Assembly: GCA_010093685.1 (NCBI GenBank)
Contig: MU006217.1
Coordinates: forward strand, 458,911 to 522,910
Direction of reading: 5' to 3'
DNA from: Ophiobolus disseminans
Taxonomy: Eukaryota; Ascomycota; Dothideomycetes; Pleosporales; Phaeosphaeriaceae
DNA: 64,000 nucleotides
Below the pieces are notes generated by a model that did not search any database, was not told the DNA's origin, and saw nothing but the letters and a program-made list of their open reading frames with translations. Each line of letters starts with the position of its first letter. Position 1 is the first letter of the stretch. Below are positions 20,995 to 31,884 of the stretch, piece after piece. The translations under genes were made by a program, and so were the position numbers.

Positions 20995-23695
20995 ATGGCG
21001 ACGACAGCCTTGACCGGGAGCGCACCCTCAGGCGCCGACGGTGGATCCCACAGGATCACGGGAGACGCGGTTCCACCAAAGACGGGTGAGAGAAACATGC
21101 GCTGCCCTGATCCCTCCGCCCATCAGACAAAGAACAGCGGGTTACAGAACCAGGCTTCGGCTGCTGCCCTGTACTCGACAAATCCCCATACTAGCAAAGG
21201 CCACGATGCACGGAGTGTAAACCCTCTGGGTCCTGACGGCAAGCTCTCTTCAGCGAGTAGGTTCTCACATCTGCGCACGATTACCTTGTATTTAACACCC
21301 CACAGGCGCTGCCACTAGCCTCAAGTACGCGAAAGCGTCAGATTTACCTGGATTCCCGATTGTCGGAATCGACACGAAGAACTCTGCGAACACGGCTGCG
21401 TTGCTTGCCAATCAGAACAAAAAGAGTCCAGAGTGGTGGAAGCCTGAGCAGTCCTCCGCCGCAGGCAAGGCTGCCTTGTTGGCAAACGGCTACAAGATGG
21501 CGCCCATGTGGCAGCCCGAGGCTAGTGCCGCAGGATCCAAGGCAGCTCTCCTTGCACACAGGGACGCTGGAAAGCTGAACTTGTGGAAGCCAGAGGCGAG
21601 TGCCGACGGCAACTCAGCAGCAAATATCGCAATGCGCAAGCAAGGCCTAGGTCCTGGCGCAGTCGACTACGGATACACCGACGACGGAAGGAAGAACGCC
21701 TTCACGGCAGCCACAGGCGCGCATGCCTCATCGGGCCGCAAGCGCGCTCAGTCGGTTCCAGCACCACCAGAGATATATCCGGACTCCAGAAATTCGGCCA
21801 AGAACGCGTTGGGTGCCGCGACGTTAGCCCACAGTGCCTCTGTCAGAGCGAAACCGCAGACGCCCGTCACCAATTCCAACAGAATGGGGCACGGCGCAAT
21901 GGAAGCAGCCCGCATCCAACACGCGAAGAGCATTTCCAGAGACATGTACACTAGTACTCCTCCGGTTGCTTTGGAAATTGAAGAGAAGAAGCGAAATGAT
22001 GCACTTCGAGCCTCCGCGATTTCCATGGCCAAGAAGATGTATGAGGTGCAGCAGCAGCACATTGACGGAGCATCGGCTGCTCGGTCGGGGGCCACCGCCG
22101 CACATGGTCAGCAACCGGCTTCTGGCGAAGCTGACATCAAGCAGCAGGCCATGCAATACATCGGCATCCAAGAGGCTGCCCAAAAGCTTGCCCAAGAAAG
22201 ACTGGCGAAGATAGGGTATGATGAGAATGCTGCTTATCGCAGCTACTACGGCTATGAAAAGCCTCGCTCGAAGCTGTCCATGCGCCGTGGCCGCAATCGG
22301 ATGAACAGCGACTCAAAGCCTGCGCTAGCCGATGACTCGGACTCGGACGAAGATGACTTCCGGTCCAGGCGTATACGGTCACAGATGGAGCAATTCAACA
22401 AGACCTTAGCAGACGTGGATGCAAAGAAGCGCGAGAACGATCGCAAGTTTCTCCTCGCTGCAGCGGAGCGTAAGGTACAAGCACAAATGCAGGGTATGGA
22501 TAAGAAGATTTACGACGAAACTGGCAAAATGTCGTCTGCTATGGTTGACGATTGGGATGAGAAGGCTCGCCAGAGAGCGCTAGAAAACTCCAACGTACGC
22601 ATGGAGAATCATGGCAAGGTGCACATTGGTAACGGCAAGTGGATGGATCAGAGTGACATTGACGCTATTGCACTTGCTCGGATTCAGCCTACCTTGGACG
22701 AGATAACGGCGAAGACTGAGAAACGACGTGCTGAGGATGAAAAAAGAAGAGCAGAAGAAGAGGAGCGCCGGCTCGAGTTAGAGGTGAAGAAGCGCCGTGA
22801 AAGGACAGACAAGGAACGTGCTGCAGAAATCAAGGCAGAGGAGAAACAGGCGAAGGGTAAGATAAATCTAATGTGAGCAGCCAATAAATAGCGCTAACAT
22901 ATGGCAGATGAGGAAAAGAAGGCCGCAAAGTTGCGAAGTGCAGAAGAAAAAGCATCAGCCAAACAAGATAAAGAAGCAGTCAAGCAGGAGCGGGAAGCAG
23001 AGAAAGCGAAGAAGTCGGAAGAGGATCGTTTGATCAACGAAGAGAAGCGAAAGTCAAAGGAAGTTCACATCATTGCGCCCATCGCCGTTGGAAACATCAC
23101 AACCGTGACCGACAACGACGATCTGTATCGAGATCCTACTCCTGCAACCGCAACCCAACATGCAACCGCAAAGGAGTCTGAACTGACCTCTCCGACTTCG
23201 CCTACCTCGTCGAAGGGTCTGAAGTCCATGTTCAGCAAGCTCACGCGTAGATCTAAGCATACTTCTGCCGGTACATTCAGCTCCGCAGATATGGGCAAAG
23301 ATAAAGAGCCGGGATTCATCGGTGGTGCAACACTCCGCTCCTCCACATCTCAGTCTCAAGCCCAGTCACACACTTCACCGACTAGTGTCAACTCTGACAA
23401 CGAGCGTCCTCACGATCTAGGCGACGTTGAGCCTGTGGTTGGTCCGCACGTTGACGAGCTCGACGACGGTTACTCCGATGTCTCGTCTTTGTCCAACTAT
23501 GATGAGCCTCGAGGTCGGTCTGCTGAGCGTATCACAAGCCGTAACACTGTAGCCTCGGGAGGGACTGATTTCGAGGAGGCGCAGGATCATTTCGACGAGG
23601 GCCTTGCACCTCCGCCGACTTTCACCACTGATGCAGATAAGGCGATCAAGGGCAGCCCGAACCGCGATTCCAAATTCCGCGAGATTGGTATCTAG
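20995..23695 (+). CDS. EIS1: eisosome protein 1 (Eis1-like), 3 exons
   Basis: Exons 20995-21256, 21306-22856 and 22908-23695 encode 866 residues. The N-terminal third has the characteristic Eis1 repeats, in which AA.LA followed by W.P..S..A..AA occurs several times (for example WWKPEQSSAAG, MWQPEASAAG, LWKPEASADG). The middle and following region is a long charged coiled coil, very rich in Lys, Glu, Arg and Ala. The C-terminus is disordered and Ser/Thr-rich. Eis1 is a peripheral component of eisosomes, the plasma-membrane furrow complexes organised by Pil1/Lsp1. Fungal orthologues are of similar length and order. The second intron has a weak GGTAAG context but is needed because the frame otherwise stops at 22876. 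Confidence 0.88.
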
Positions 23696-24522
23696 TTGAG
23701 ATCTCGTTACGACTGTACATGGGTTGGTTTTCTGTGATACCGAATAGCTTGCGATGCCCCTCCAAGTTTGATTTGCGTCTGGGAACGATGAGCAAGCACA
23801 TAGGCTTCATACGACAGTAATAATGATTGATTTGAGATATTTTTGAGTACCTTTGAGTATTTGCGCGAAATAAAGCGGTATTGCAAGCCTGATTGGCTTC
23901 AATACATTGTAGAGTGACGTGCGAGTTCTACTGCCTGCAGAGGATGCCCCAAACGCCATTCAAAAGTAGGAAAAGACAGCAAATCATAAGCTTACCTCTC
24001 ACCAGAATCTCTCAACGAACCTACGATCATACAGAGCTGTGAATGGACTACTATGTCTCTTGTAGATACCTGAGTACTTTCTCTCACTTTCAATCTGAAC
24101 TTACCTAGTCCACGGTGACGTAGGGCAACTCAAAGTAATAGTTCGACCTCATAGACATCAGTTTCCTCAAGGATTGCTTCTTCTATTTAATACCTGCAAA
24201 CGACAAACATCCTGAAAGGTCTTCGAACAGGGGTAACTCGCAGACGTCAAGCCCGGTCGCGCTTACCTATATTTGGGGGCGTAAGCCAAGGGCACCGAGT
24301 GGCACTAGCGCCATCGAGCAGCGTATGTGGAAACAACACGAGAAGCTCCTTTCTCGACAAGCATCACCAAACTCACCACCACCACGCCCCTCCACATAGT
24401 CCTTCATTTCCTATTGCGCGCCTCTGGAGTTGTGCATCCGGGCTTAATCTTCCTTTCCTTCCGATACCCTCTACTTGCGCGCCTTCTCGCTCCGGTGAGC
24501 TAGGAGCTGCTCTGTCGCAAAC
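23696..24522. other. intergenic, EIS1 3' flank and clathrin promoter/5' UTR
   Basis: 827 bases without a supportable gene. Pyrimidine-rich tracts just before 24522 fit the 5' UTR of the strongly expressed clathrin gene. Confidence 0.5.
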
Positions 24523-27500
24523 ATGGCTCAGCGACAGGTTCCATTGCACGTCGCGCAGCCAACACTGGTATGCTTTCACGGGAGCCCGAGGTGATTGAGA
24601 GAGAAGCTAACAAAGGGTCTTATAGCTCACGAACCTGAACATCACCGTACGTTTGCCAAAGCCAGCCGAGCTTCAGGGCGCAGGCAGCAAGAAAGCAAGC
24701 TAACAAGTGTTATAGCCGGCATCAATATCATGGCAGAACTGCGTAAGTGGATGGGTTCCATGCATTCCTCTAGTGGCAGATATGCTGACAGCTCCAGACG
24801 CTCGAATCCGACAAGTACGTTTGCGTGCGCCAGGTCAACAGCGAACCCAACGCCCCCGCCGAGACGGTCATCATTGATCTCAAGAACACAAACAATGTCA
24901 TCCGGAGACCGATTCGCGCCGACAGCGCCATCATGCACTTGACCGAGCCCATTATAGCTCTCAAGGCGCAAGGACGCACTCTCCAACTTTTCAACCTTGA
25001 AACCAAGGAGCGTCTACAAACGTACAGCCATCAAGAGGACATTCAGTTCTGGAGATGGATCAGCCAGACGACTCTTGCTCTCGTCAGCACCAAGGCCGTG
25101 TACCACTGGGATGTACTCGACTCGAAAAATGCTGTGGCTCCACGCAAGATCTTCGACCGAGGCGAGCAGCTCGAGAACAACCAGATTATCAACTACGTGA
25201 CCAACGATGATGAGAGCTGGTCGTGCTTGGTGGGTATCACCTCGAACCCGGCTGGTGGCATTCGCGGGAACATGCAGTTGTTCTCCAAGGCAAGGAACGT
25301 CAGCCAGCCTCTCGAGGGTCACGCGGCCACGTTCGGCACCATCCGCCTCGACGGCGCAGCGACGGATACAAAGCTTTTCGCATTTGCTGTAAAGTCCACA
25401 TCTGGAGAAGCGAAGATCAACATCGTGGAGGTCGACCACAACGCCTCGAACCCCGCCTTCCCGAAGCGCCTGATTCCGATCCACTGGCCTGCCGAGGGCA
25501 CCGGTGACTTCCCACTCGGTATTCACATTGCGCACAAGTACGGTATCCTGATTGTCATCACAAAGTTTGGTTTCATCCACCTGCACGACCTCGAGACCGG
25601 CACTGCCTTGTTCCTGAACAGGATCTCAGAAGAGACGGTCTTCACCACAGCGCGTGATGATGAGGGTACCGGCGTAGTTGTGATCAACAAGCGTGGACAA
25701 GTGCTGCACACAACGATTCGAGAGGACAGCCTGATTCCTTACATTATGGAAAACCCGGCATGCGCGGAAATCGCATACAAGCTTGCGTCAAAGGGCGGAC
25801 TTCCAGGTGCTGATCAGCTATACTCCCAGCGATTTGAGACTCTCATGACCCAAGGCAACTATTCAGAGGCAGCCAAGGTTGCCGCCAACTCGCCACGAGG
25901 CTTCCTGCGCACAATGGCTACGATCAACAGACTCCGCCAATTACCTAACCAACCCGGCCAGATTACCACATTACTGCAGTACTTTGGGCAGCTACTGGAC
26001 AAAGGTGGATTGAACAGAGAAGAGACGCTCGAGTTGGCGCGCCCTGTTTTCGCTCAGGGCCGCAAGCATCTCATTGAAAAGTGGCAGAAGGAGGGCAAGC
26101 TATTCTGCTCAGAAGAGCTCGGAGACCTGGCCAAACCCCACGACTTAAACCTCGCCCTGGCTATCTACAAGGAGGCAAACGTCCCTCAGAAGGTCGTTGC
26201 CTCGCTTGCAGAGCTCGGCCACTACGACCTGATTCTCCAGTATTGCAACGGTGTCGGGTACACACCAGATTACAACGTCTTGCTCCAGCATGTCATCAGA
26301 ATTAATCCTGACAAGGGAAGTGAGTTCGCACTGCAGCTTGCGAAGAACGAGGGCGGTCCACTGATCAGCATCGATCGCGTCGTCGACATCTTCCAGTCTC
26401 AGGGCATGCTCCAACAGTCTACAGCGTTCCTTCTTGACGTACTCGCCAATGATCGACCAGAGGAAGGCCATCTACAGACCAAGCTACTAGAGATGAACCT
26501 TCTCAACGCTCCTCAAGTCGCGGATGCTATCCTTGGAAACGAGATGTTTCACCACTACGACAAAGCTCGTATTGCCTCTCTCTGCGAGAACGCCGGCCTT
26601 CTCACCCGAGCCCTTGAGCACAACGACGATCCGTCCGCTGTCAAGCGCATCATCGTCCAAACCGACAAGCTGCCAGAGGAGTGGCTGATCAACTACTTCG
26701 GTCAGTTGACTGTCGAGCTCTCCCTCGAGTGCCTGGACGCAATGCTTACCACAAACATCCGTCAAAACTTGCAAGCCGTCATCCGCATCGCGCAGAAGTA
26801 CTCTGATCTGCTCGGTGCCAACAGGATCATTGATCTGCTTGAAAAGCACCGTACAGCTGAAGGCCTATACTTCTTCCTAGGCTCAATCGTCAATGTTGCC
26901 GAGGACAAGGACGTCACGTTCAAGTATATCGAAGCCGCCACCACCATGGGCCAGCTGAACGAGGTTGAGCGCGTGTGCCGCGAGTCAAACGCTTATGACC
27001 CAGAGAAAGTGAAGAACTTCCTCAAAGAAGCGAACTTGACGGAACAACTGCCGCTGATTATTGTTTGTGATCGATTCAACTTCATCCACGATCTCGTTCT
27101 GTACCTCTACAAGAAGCAGCAGTTCAAGTCGATTGAAGTATACGTTCAACGCGTGAATCCAGCTCGCACGCCGGCTGTTATCGGCGGCTTGCTCGACGTC
27201 GATTGCGACGAAGGCATCATCAAGGGCCTCCTCGCCTCAGTAACTCCAGCGTCCATTCCCATCGATGAGTTGGTCTCTGAAGTCGAGTCCCGCAACCGCC
27301 TGAAGCTTCTTCTCCCATTTTTGGAGCAAACTCTTGCCAGTGGTAACCAGCAGCAGGCCGTATACAATGCCCTGGCCAAGATCTATATCGACAGCAATAA
27401 TAACCCTGAGCGCTTCTTGAAGGAGAACGATCAATACGACACTCTCACGGTCGGAAAGTATTGCGAGAAGCGCGATCCCGGACTTGCCCTCATAGCTTAC

Positions 27501-30500
27501 GAAAAGGGCCAAAATGACCTCGAACTGATCAACATCACCAACGAGAACGCGATGTTCAAAGCTCAAGCTCGGTACCTGCTGGAGCGTGCTGATAGTGAGA
27601 TCTGGGACTTTGTGCTATCGCCCAGCAACATGCATCGTCGATCGCTCGTAGATCAAGTTACCTCCACTGCGGTTCCATCAGCAAATGATCCCGAGAAAGT
27701 CAGTGTCGCTGTCAAGGCCTTCATCACTGGCGACATGCCTGCAGAGCTCATTGAGCTGTTGGAAAAGATTATCCTCGAACCGTCGTCGTTCTCGGACAAC
27801 CCTAGCCTCCAGAACCTCCTCATGCTTACAGCTGCTAAGTCGGATCGTGGTCGCATGATGCATTACATTCAAGAACTTGACCACTACACACCGGAGGATA
27901 TTGCCCAACAGTGTATCGAAGTCGGCATGTACGATGAGGCTTTCGAGATCTACCGTAAACACTCACAACACGTCGATGCTGTCAATGTTCTCATTGACCA
28001 CATTGTCTCCATCGATCGGGCACAAGAATATGGAGAGCGCGTAGAAACACCAGAAGTGTGGAGTAGGGTTGCAAAGGCCCAATTGGATGGCCTCCGTGTA
28101 ACCGACGCCATCGACTCCTACATTCGGGCGGGAGACCCATCAAACTTCCTGGAGGTTATCGAGATCGCTACGCACGCTGGCAAGGACGAGGATCTGATCA
28201 AGTTCCTCCGGATGTGTCGCAAGACCTTGCGAGAAGTTCCCGTGGACACTGCGCTAGCTTTCTGCTTTGCCCGCACCAACCAACTTCCTGAGCTAGAGGA
28301 CTTCTTGCGCGCTAGCAATGTCGCCGACGTCGAGGCTTCTGGGGACAAGGCCTACGAAGAGGGCCACCATGAGGCTTCGAAAATCTTCTACACCAGCATC
28401 TCCAACTGGGCCAAGCTTGCTACCACGCTTGTCCACCTCGCGGATTACCAGGCTGCTGTTGAATGCGCTAGAAAGGCGAACAGCGTCAAGGTGGGTCATC
28501 TCCGTGCACAAAGTGAACATGAAACGATGCTAACTCTATCATTCAGGTTTGGAAACAAGTCGACATCGCATGCATTGCCAAGAAAGAGTTCCGTCTTGCT
28601 CAGATCTGTGGTCTCAACCTTATCGTTCATGCTGAGGAGCTTGCCGATCTTGTGAAGCAGTATGAGCGCAATGGGTACTTCGATGAACTGATCAGCCTCC
28701 TTGAGGCTGGTCTCGGTCTTGGTAAGTTTTGTCTTTTCTTCCCCACTAACTAGCATCGTGCCTTCCTCCCCACGGACCCTGGATCCAGGACAACACCACA
28801 TTGGCCGACGAGGAAGTTGCACCTTCCTCATGGACAGGCTGCGCGGGGCTCTTCTGACCCTGAACACAAACAGCAGTGGACTCACCAAAACCCAATGCTG
28901 CTTCATCTGCATGCATCCTCGCATTTCGTCTGACCTCACCGCCGCCCACCATCTCACCGTGCCCGGAACGCTGCCAGCATTAGCGGGGTGACACTGTCAT
29001 TCATCGCCGCAGGACCTCACCGCCAGTCATTTGTGTGACACATTGTTGCTGTCCGGACCGCATGGAAGGTGCTCCAAATCGAGGCTGTCGATTCTCTCAC
29101 CACTTCAATCTCATCCAGACCGACCTCGGCGCGATGGGGTTCACCCATATTCACGTCTTGTTCCTCTGCTGGACTTTACTTAGTCTAACCGCCTCCAAAC
29201 TGAAGGACCCCTCACATAGTTTCTTCTACCCCACCAAAGCCGCTGTCGCGGCTATGTTGTCGTTCGTTACTTTCGCGCCCGGTCTGATACAATTACTCAT
29301 CGCCGCCAAGCCGCCCACTATTGCACTCCTTAAGCGTTTCCCAGTCGGTAAGCGCTTATGGGCCGTCTACATCGTCATCCTTGGAAAGGAAGGCGCACGC
29401 CTGAAGGCCTACGTCGGATCAGGGACTGACAAAACCAATGGCGTACTGGTTAGACTGCCGGTCTACAAGAAGAGCTCAAAATCGGCATTGCCGAAACTCG
29501 TCTGGAAAGCTTTAGACGACGGTTACCGGGTCACGTACAAGGGTATGCTTTGCTGGGCGTTGATACCTAGCCCCATGCTTCGCATTCCACTACGTTCACT
29601 CTTCCTGATCTTGGAGTACGTTCTCGCTCTTTCCCTCTGGGCGATGGAGTCACGCACCAAGTCTTACGGCCTACCTACGCTTTGCCCTTGGGAAATCGAG
29701 ACTATCGGTTTTGATGGTCTATGCACTCACTGTTCTCTATGGGAAGTCATCCCTGGTGAGTGTGCCGGCCTCACCATCGAACAGATTGGCATCAAGGCTG
29801 CCGAGTCGGACAGGAGACGCCGGGAGTGTATCAGAGTGGCAAGCAGGAAGACTTATGCCGCCCTAGATGCGGAGGGGCATGCCAAGCACCGTGAATGTAC
29901 CAGAAGGATCGTGGCCAGAAACCTGGCTTCGGGGAAGTACCGTTGCGAGCCCTGCAATAAGGACTACCGGAGTGAAGCTGCAATCAAGAACCACGATTTG
30001 AGCGCAAAACACATCTCCAAAGTCACTGGCGTCCCCAGGATACGAATCAAGGCCGCCATTAAGGCCGCAAAGACTCACTACTGCCCCATCTGCGACGTTG
30101 CCTATGCCTTACCCGGCGGTCTGAAGAACCACAACAAGGAGCCTGAGCATATCGCCAGGAGCACGGCCAACAGCGAAGGTTCTCGCCAGTACCTATGCAT
30201 ACCCTGCAACAAACCTCACAGAACCGATTGGCATCTGGACCGCCACAATTCAAGCGCGAGACATCTACGCAAGGTTGCTGGAGTTGGCACTCCCGCGCAG
30301 TTGCGCCGAGCTGCCGCCAAGGCCACCAAAACCTACTGGTGTCCTGTCTGCAAGAAGGCAGTTTCGTCGATTGAGATCTTGAGGAGGCACAACGAGACTG
30401 CAACCCATCTCAAGAAGGTCGCCAAGGCGGCTGGGGCGAGCGCTTAGCTCCCCCAAACACGGACCACGCAACAACCACTTTTGGAACCTTATTGGACCTT

Positions 30501-31884
30501 CCTGGAGCGACTCGCACCGCTTACTTCGGACATTGTCCAATGTGTCAAACATTCAGACCCCCTGCTAACATATCACCTATTACAGAACGTGCTCACTCCG
30601 GAATGTTCACCGCGCTGGGCATTGCTCTTACCAAGTACCATCCTGAGCGTGTTATGGAACATCTTCGCCTCTTCTGGTCGAGAATCCAAATCCCCAAGCT
30701 CATTCAAGCCTGCGAGGATGCCCACCTTTGGTATGTGCCTGTCTATCTCCAACCCATTCTCAGGTGACTGCTGACCACATACTAGGCCGGAACTGGTCTT
30801 TCTTCATATTCATTTCGATGAGTACGATAACGCCGCGTTGGGTGAGTGAATCTATGAGCATATATGACACTGTCAAATACTGACTCTCCACAGCAATGAT
30901 GACCCACGCAGCAGACGCATACGAACATCAAGCTTTCAAGGACACCATCACCAAGGCCACCAACGTGGAGATATACTACCGCGCGCTGGGCTTCTATCTT
31001 GAGGAGCAGCCGACACTCTTGACCGACCTCCTGCAGGCACTCACGCCCAGGATCGACGTCAACCGCGTTGTCCGCATGTTCGTCAAGTCGGACAACATCC
31101 CTCTGATCAAGCCTTTCCTCCTCAACGTGCAGTCGCAGAACAAGCGCGAGGTCAATAATGCCCTCAACGACCTGCTGATCGAGGAAGAGGATTACAAGAC
31201 TCTGCGCGACTCCGTCAACAACTACGACAACTACGACCCGGTGGAGCTGGCGCAGCGCCTCGAGAAGCACGATCTTGTGTTCTTCCGTCAGATCGCCGCC
31301 GACATCTACCGCAAGAACAAGCGATGGGAGAAGTCCATCACACTTTCCAAGCAAGACAAGTTGTTCAAGGATGCGATCGAGACCTCAGCCATGTCTGTAA
31401 AGTCAGAGATTGTCGAGGATCTTCTCCGATACGTAAGCAAACGCCATTACTTTGATATTGCATGTTTGCTAACTTCTTATAGTTCGTCGACGTTGGCAGC
31501 CGCGAGTGCTACGTGGGCATGCTCTATGCTTGCTACGACCTCATCCGCCCAGACGTCATTCTGGAGATGTCATGGCGCAACGGTCTACATGACTTCACTA
31601 TGGTATGTTTCTTCAAATCAGCATTCTTTGTACCAAGCTAACTCGTCCAGCCATACATGATTAACCTCCTTTCACAACAGACGGCTGCCATCGAGCTGCT
31701 GAAGAAGGACAACGAAGAGCGCAAAGCTCGTGAGGCCTCGCAACAGAAGAAGGAGGAGGACACGCCGATCCTTGGTTCGCGTCTCATGCTTACCCAGGGT
31801 CCAATCGGCTCAGCTCCCTCCCCTGGTCCCTACGGACAAGCCAACGGTATTGCACCACAGCCAACAGGCTACCGCGGATTCTAG
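24523..31884 (+). CDS. CHC1: clathrin heavy chain, 10 exons, with a giant ORF-bearing intron
   Basis: Exons 24523-24567, 24626-24646, 24716-24742, 24798-28490, 28547-28721, 30586-30730, 30786-30841, 30894-31432, 31483-31602 and 31651-31884 give 1684 residues, the normal clathrin length. The order is the N-terminal seven-bladed propeller (MAQRQVPLHVAQP onward, about 1-330), the ankle/linker, seven CHCR leg repeats, the proximal leg with the light-chain site (ELVFLHIHFDEYDN), the trimerisation helix (PYMINLLSQQTAA) and a QLMLT-like tail. The product forms triskelia that coat endocytic and trans-Golgi vesicles. Exons 2 and 3 are only 21 and 27 nt. Intron 5 (28722-30585) splits codon 1321 in the LGLERAHSGMF stretch, is 1864 nt long and carries a separate reading frame (own entry). 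Its ends are normal: GTAAGT donor, GCTAACATAT branch, TTACAG acceptor. Retention would stop clathrin at a TAG at 28751. Confidence 0.95.
28722..30585 (+). mobile_element. 1864-nt clathrin intron 5 hosting a GIY-YIG/zinc-finger ORF (candidate homing element)
   Basis: The borders are fixed by frame: exon 5 ends with the first base of codon 1321 and exon 6 resumes with AACGTGCTCAC. Most other introns in this window are 45-105 nt; the next longest are 155 nt (62388-62542) and 230 nt (33673-33902). The insert consists of about 340 nt of sequence without similarity to clathrin, a 461-codon frame and 138 nt ending in a good branch site and acceptor. There are no terminal inverted repeats, target-site duplication, reverse transcriptase or transposase. 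Its layout matches intron-plus-endonuclease mobile units of organelle genomes, but in a spliceosomal intron. Calling it mobile is inference from the encoded protein and its placement in a highly conserved target gene. Confidence 0.55.
29062..30447 (+). CDS. intron-nested GIY-YIG nuclease-like protein with four C2H2 (U1/JAZ-type) zinc fingers
   Basis: The frame is open from 28984 to the TAG at 30445-30447. The first ATG is 29062 (461 residues); a second at 29134 would give 437. Two hydrophobic stretches (about residues 30-45 and 62-85) precede a GIY-YIG-like core: VYI at 102-104, YVGSGT from 117, Arg131 in GVLVRLPVY and Glu185 in FLILEYV, in the order and spacing of the GIY, YIG, catalytic Arg and metal-binding Glu. 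A conserved-looking Cys/Trp-rich block (CPWEIETIGFDGLCTH) and a basic linker follow. Then come four fingers of exact form C-X2-C-X12-H-X5-H starting at Cys295, 341, 379 and 427. GIY-YIG domains cut DNA in homing enzymes and repair proteins; zinc-finger linkers occur in I-TevI-type enzymes. No frameshift or stop breaks it and it has no RIP-like decay, so it is probably under selection. Expression route is unclear. Catalytic activity and homing are inference. Confidence 0.75.
   Translation: MEGAPNRGCRFSHHFNLIQTDLGAMGFTHIHVLFLCWTLLSLTASKLKDPSHSFFYPTKAAVAAMLSFVTFAPGLIQLLIAAKPPTIALLKRFPVGKRLWAVYIVILGKEGARLKAYVGSGTDKTNGVLVRLPVYKKSSKSALPKLVWKALDDGYRVTYKGMLCWALIPSPMLRIPLRSLFLILEYVLALSLWAMESRTKSYGLPTLCPWEIETIGFDGLCTHCSLWEVIPGECAGLTIEQIGIKAAESDRRRRECIRVASRKTYAALDAEGHAKHRECTRRIVARNLASGKYRCEPCNKDYRSEAAIKNHDLSAKHISKVTGVPRIRIKAAIKAAKTHYCPICDVAYALPGGLKNHNKEPEHIARSTANSEGSRQYLCIPCNKPHRTDWHLDRHNSSARHLRKVAGVGTPAQLRRAAAKATKTYWCPVCKKAVSSIEILRRHNETATHLKKVAKAAGASA

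Noticed and set aside
25014..25586. 190-codon minus-strand frame opposite clathrin
   Set aside because: It lies entirely within the clathrin propeller coding sequence and has no own features.
28701..28991. 97-codon open frame across the clathrin exon 5 / intron border
   Set aside because: It is in a different frame from clathrin, has no family signature and its first part is antisense-like shadow of the exon.
30490..30540. Sequence near the end of the clathrin intron (CCTGGAGCGACTCGCACC) looks a little like the downstream exon (CTTGGAACGTGCTCAC), suggesting a degenerate exon copy
   Set aside because: The match needs gaps and many mismatches; it is no better than chance and does not support a duplicated target site.
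28722..30585. Retrotransposon or DNA transposon insertion in the clathrin intron
   Set aside because: No terminal repeats, reverse transcriptase, transposase or target-site duplication is visible; only the GIY-YIG-like frame is present.
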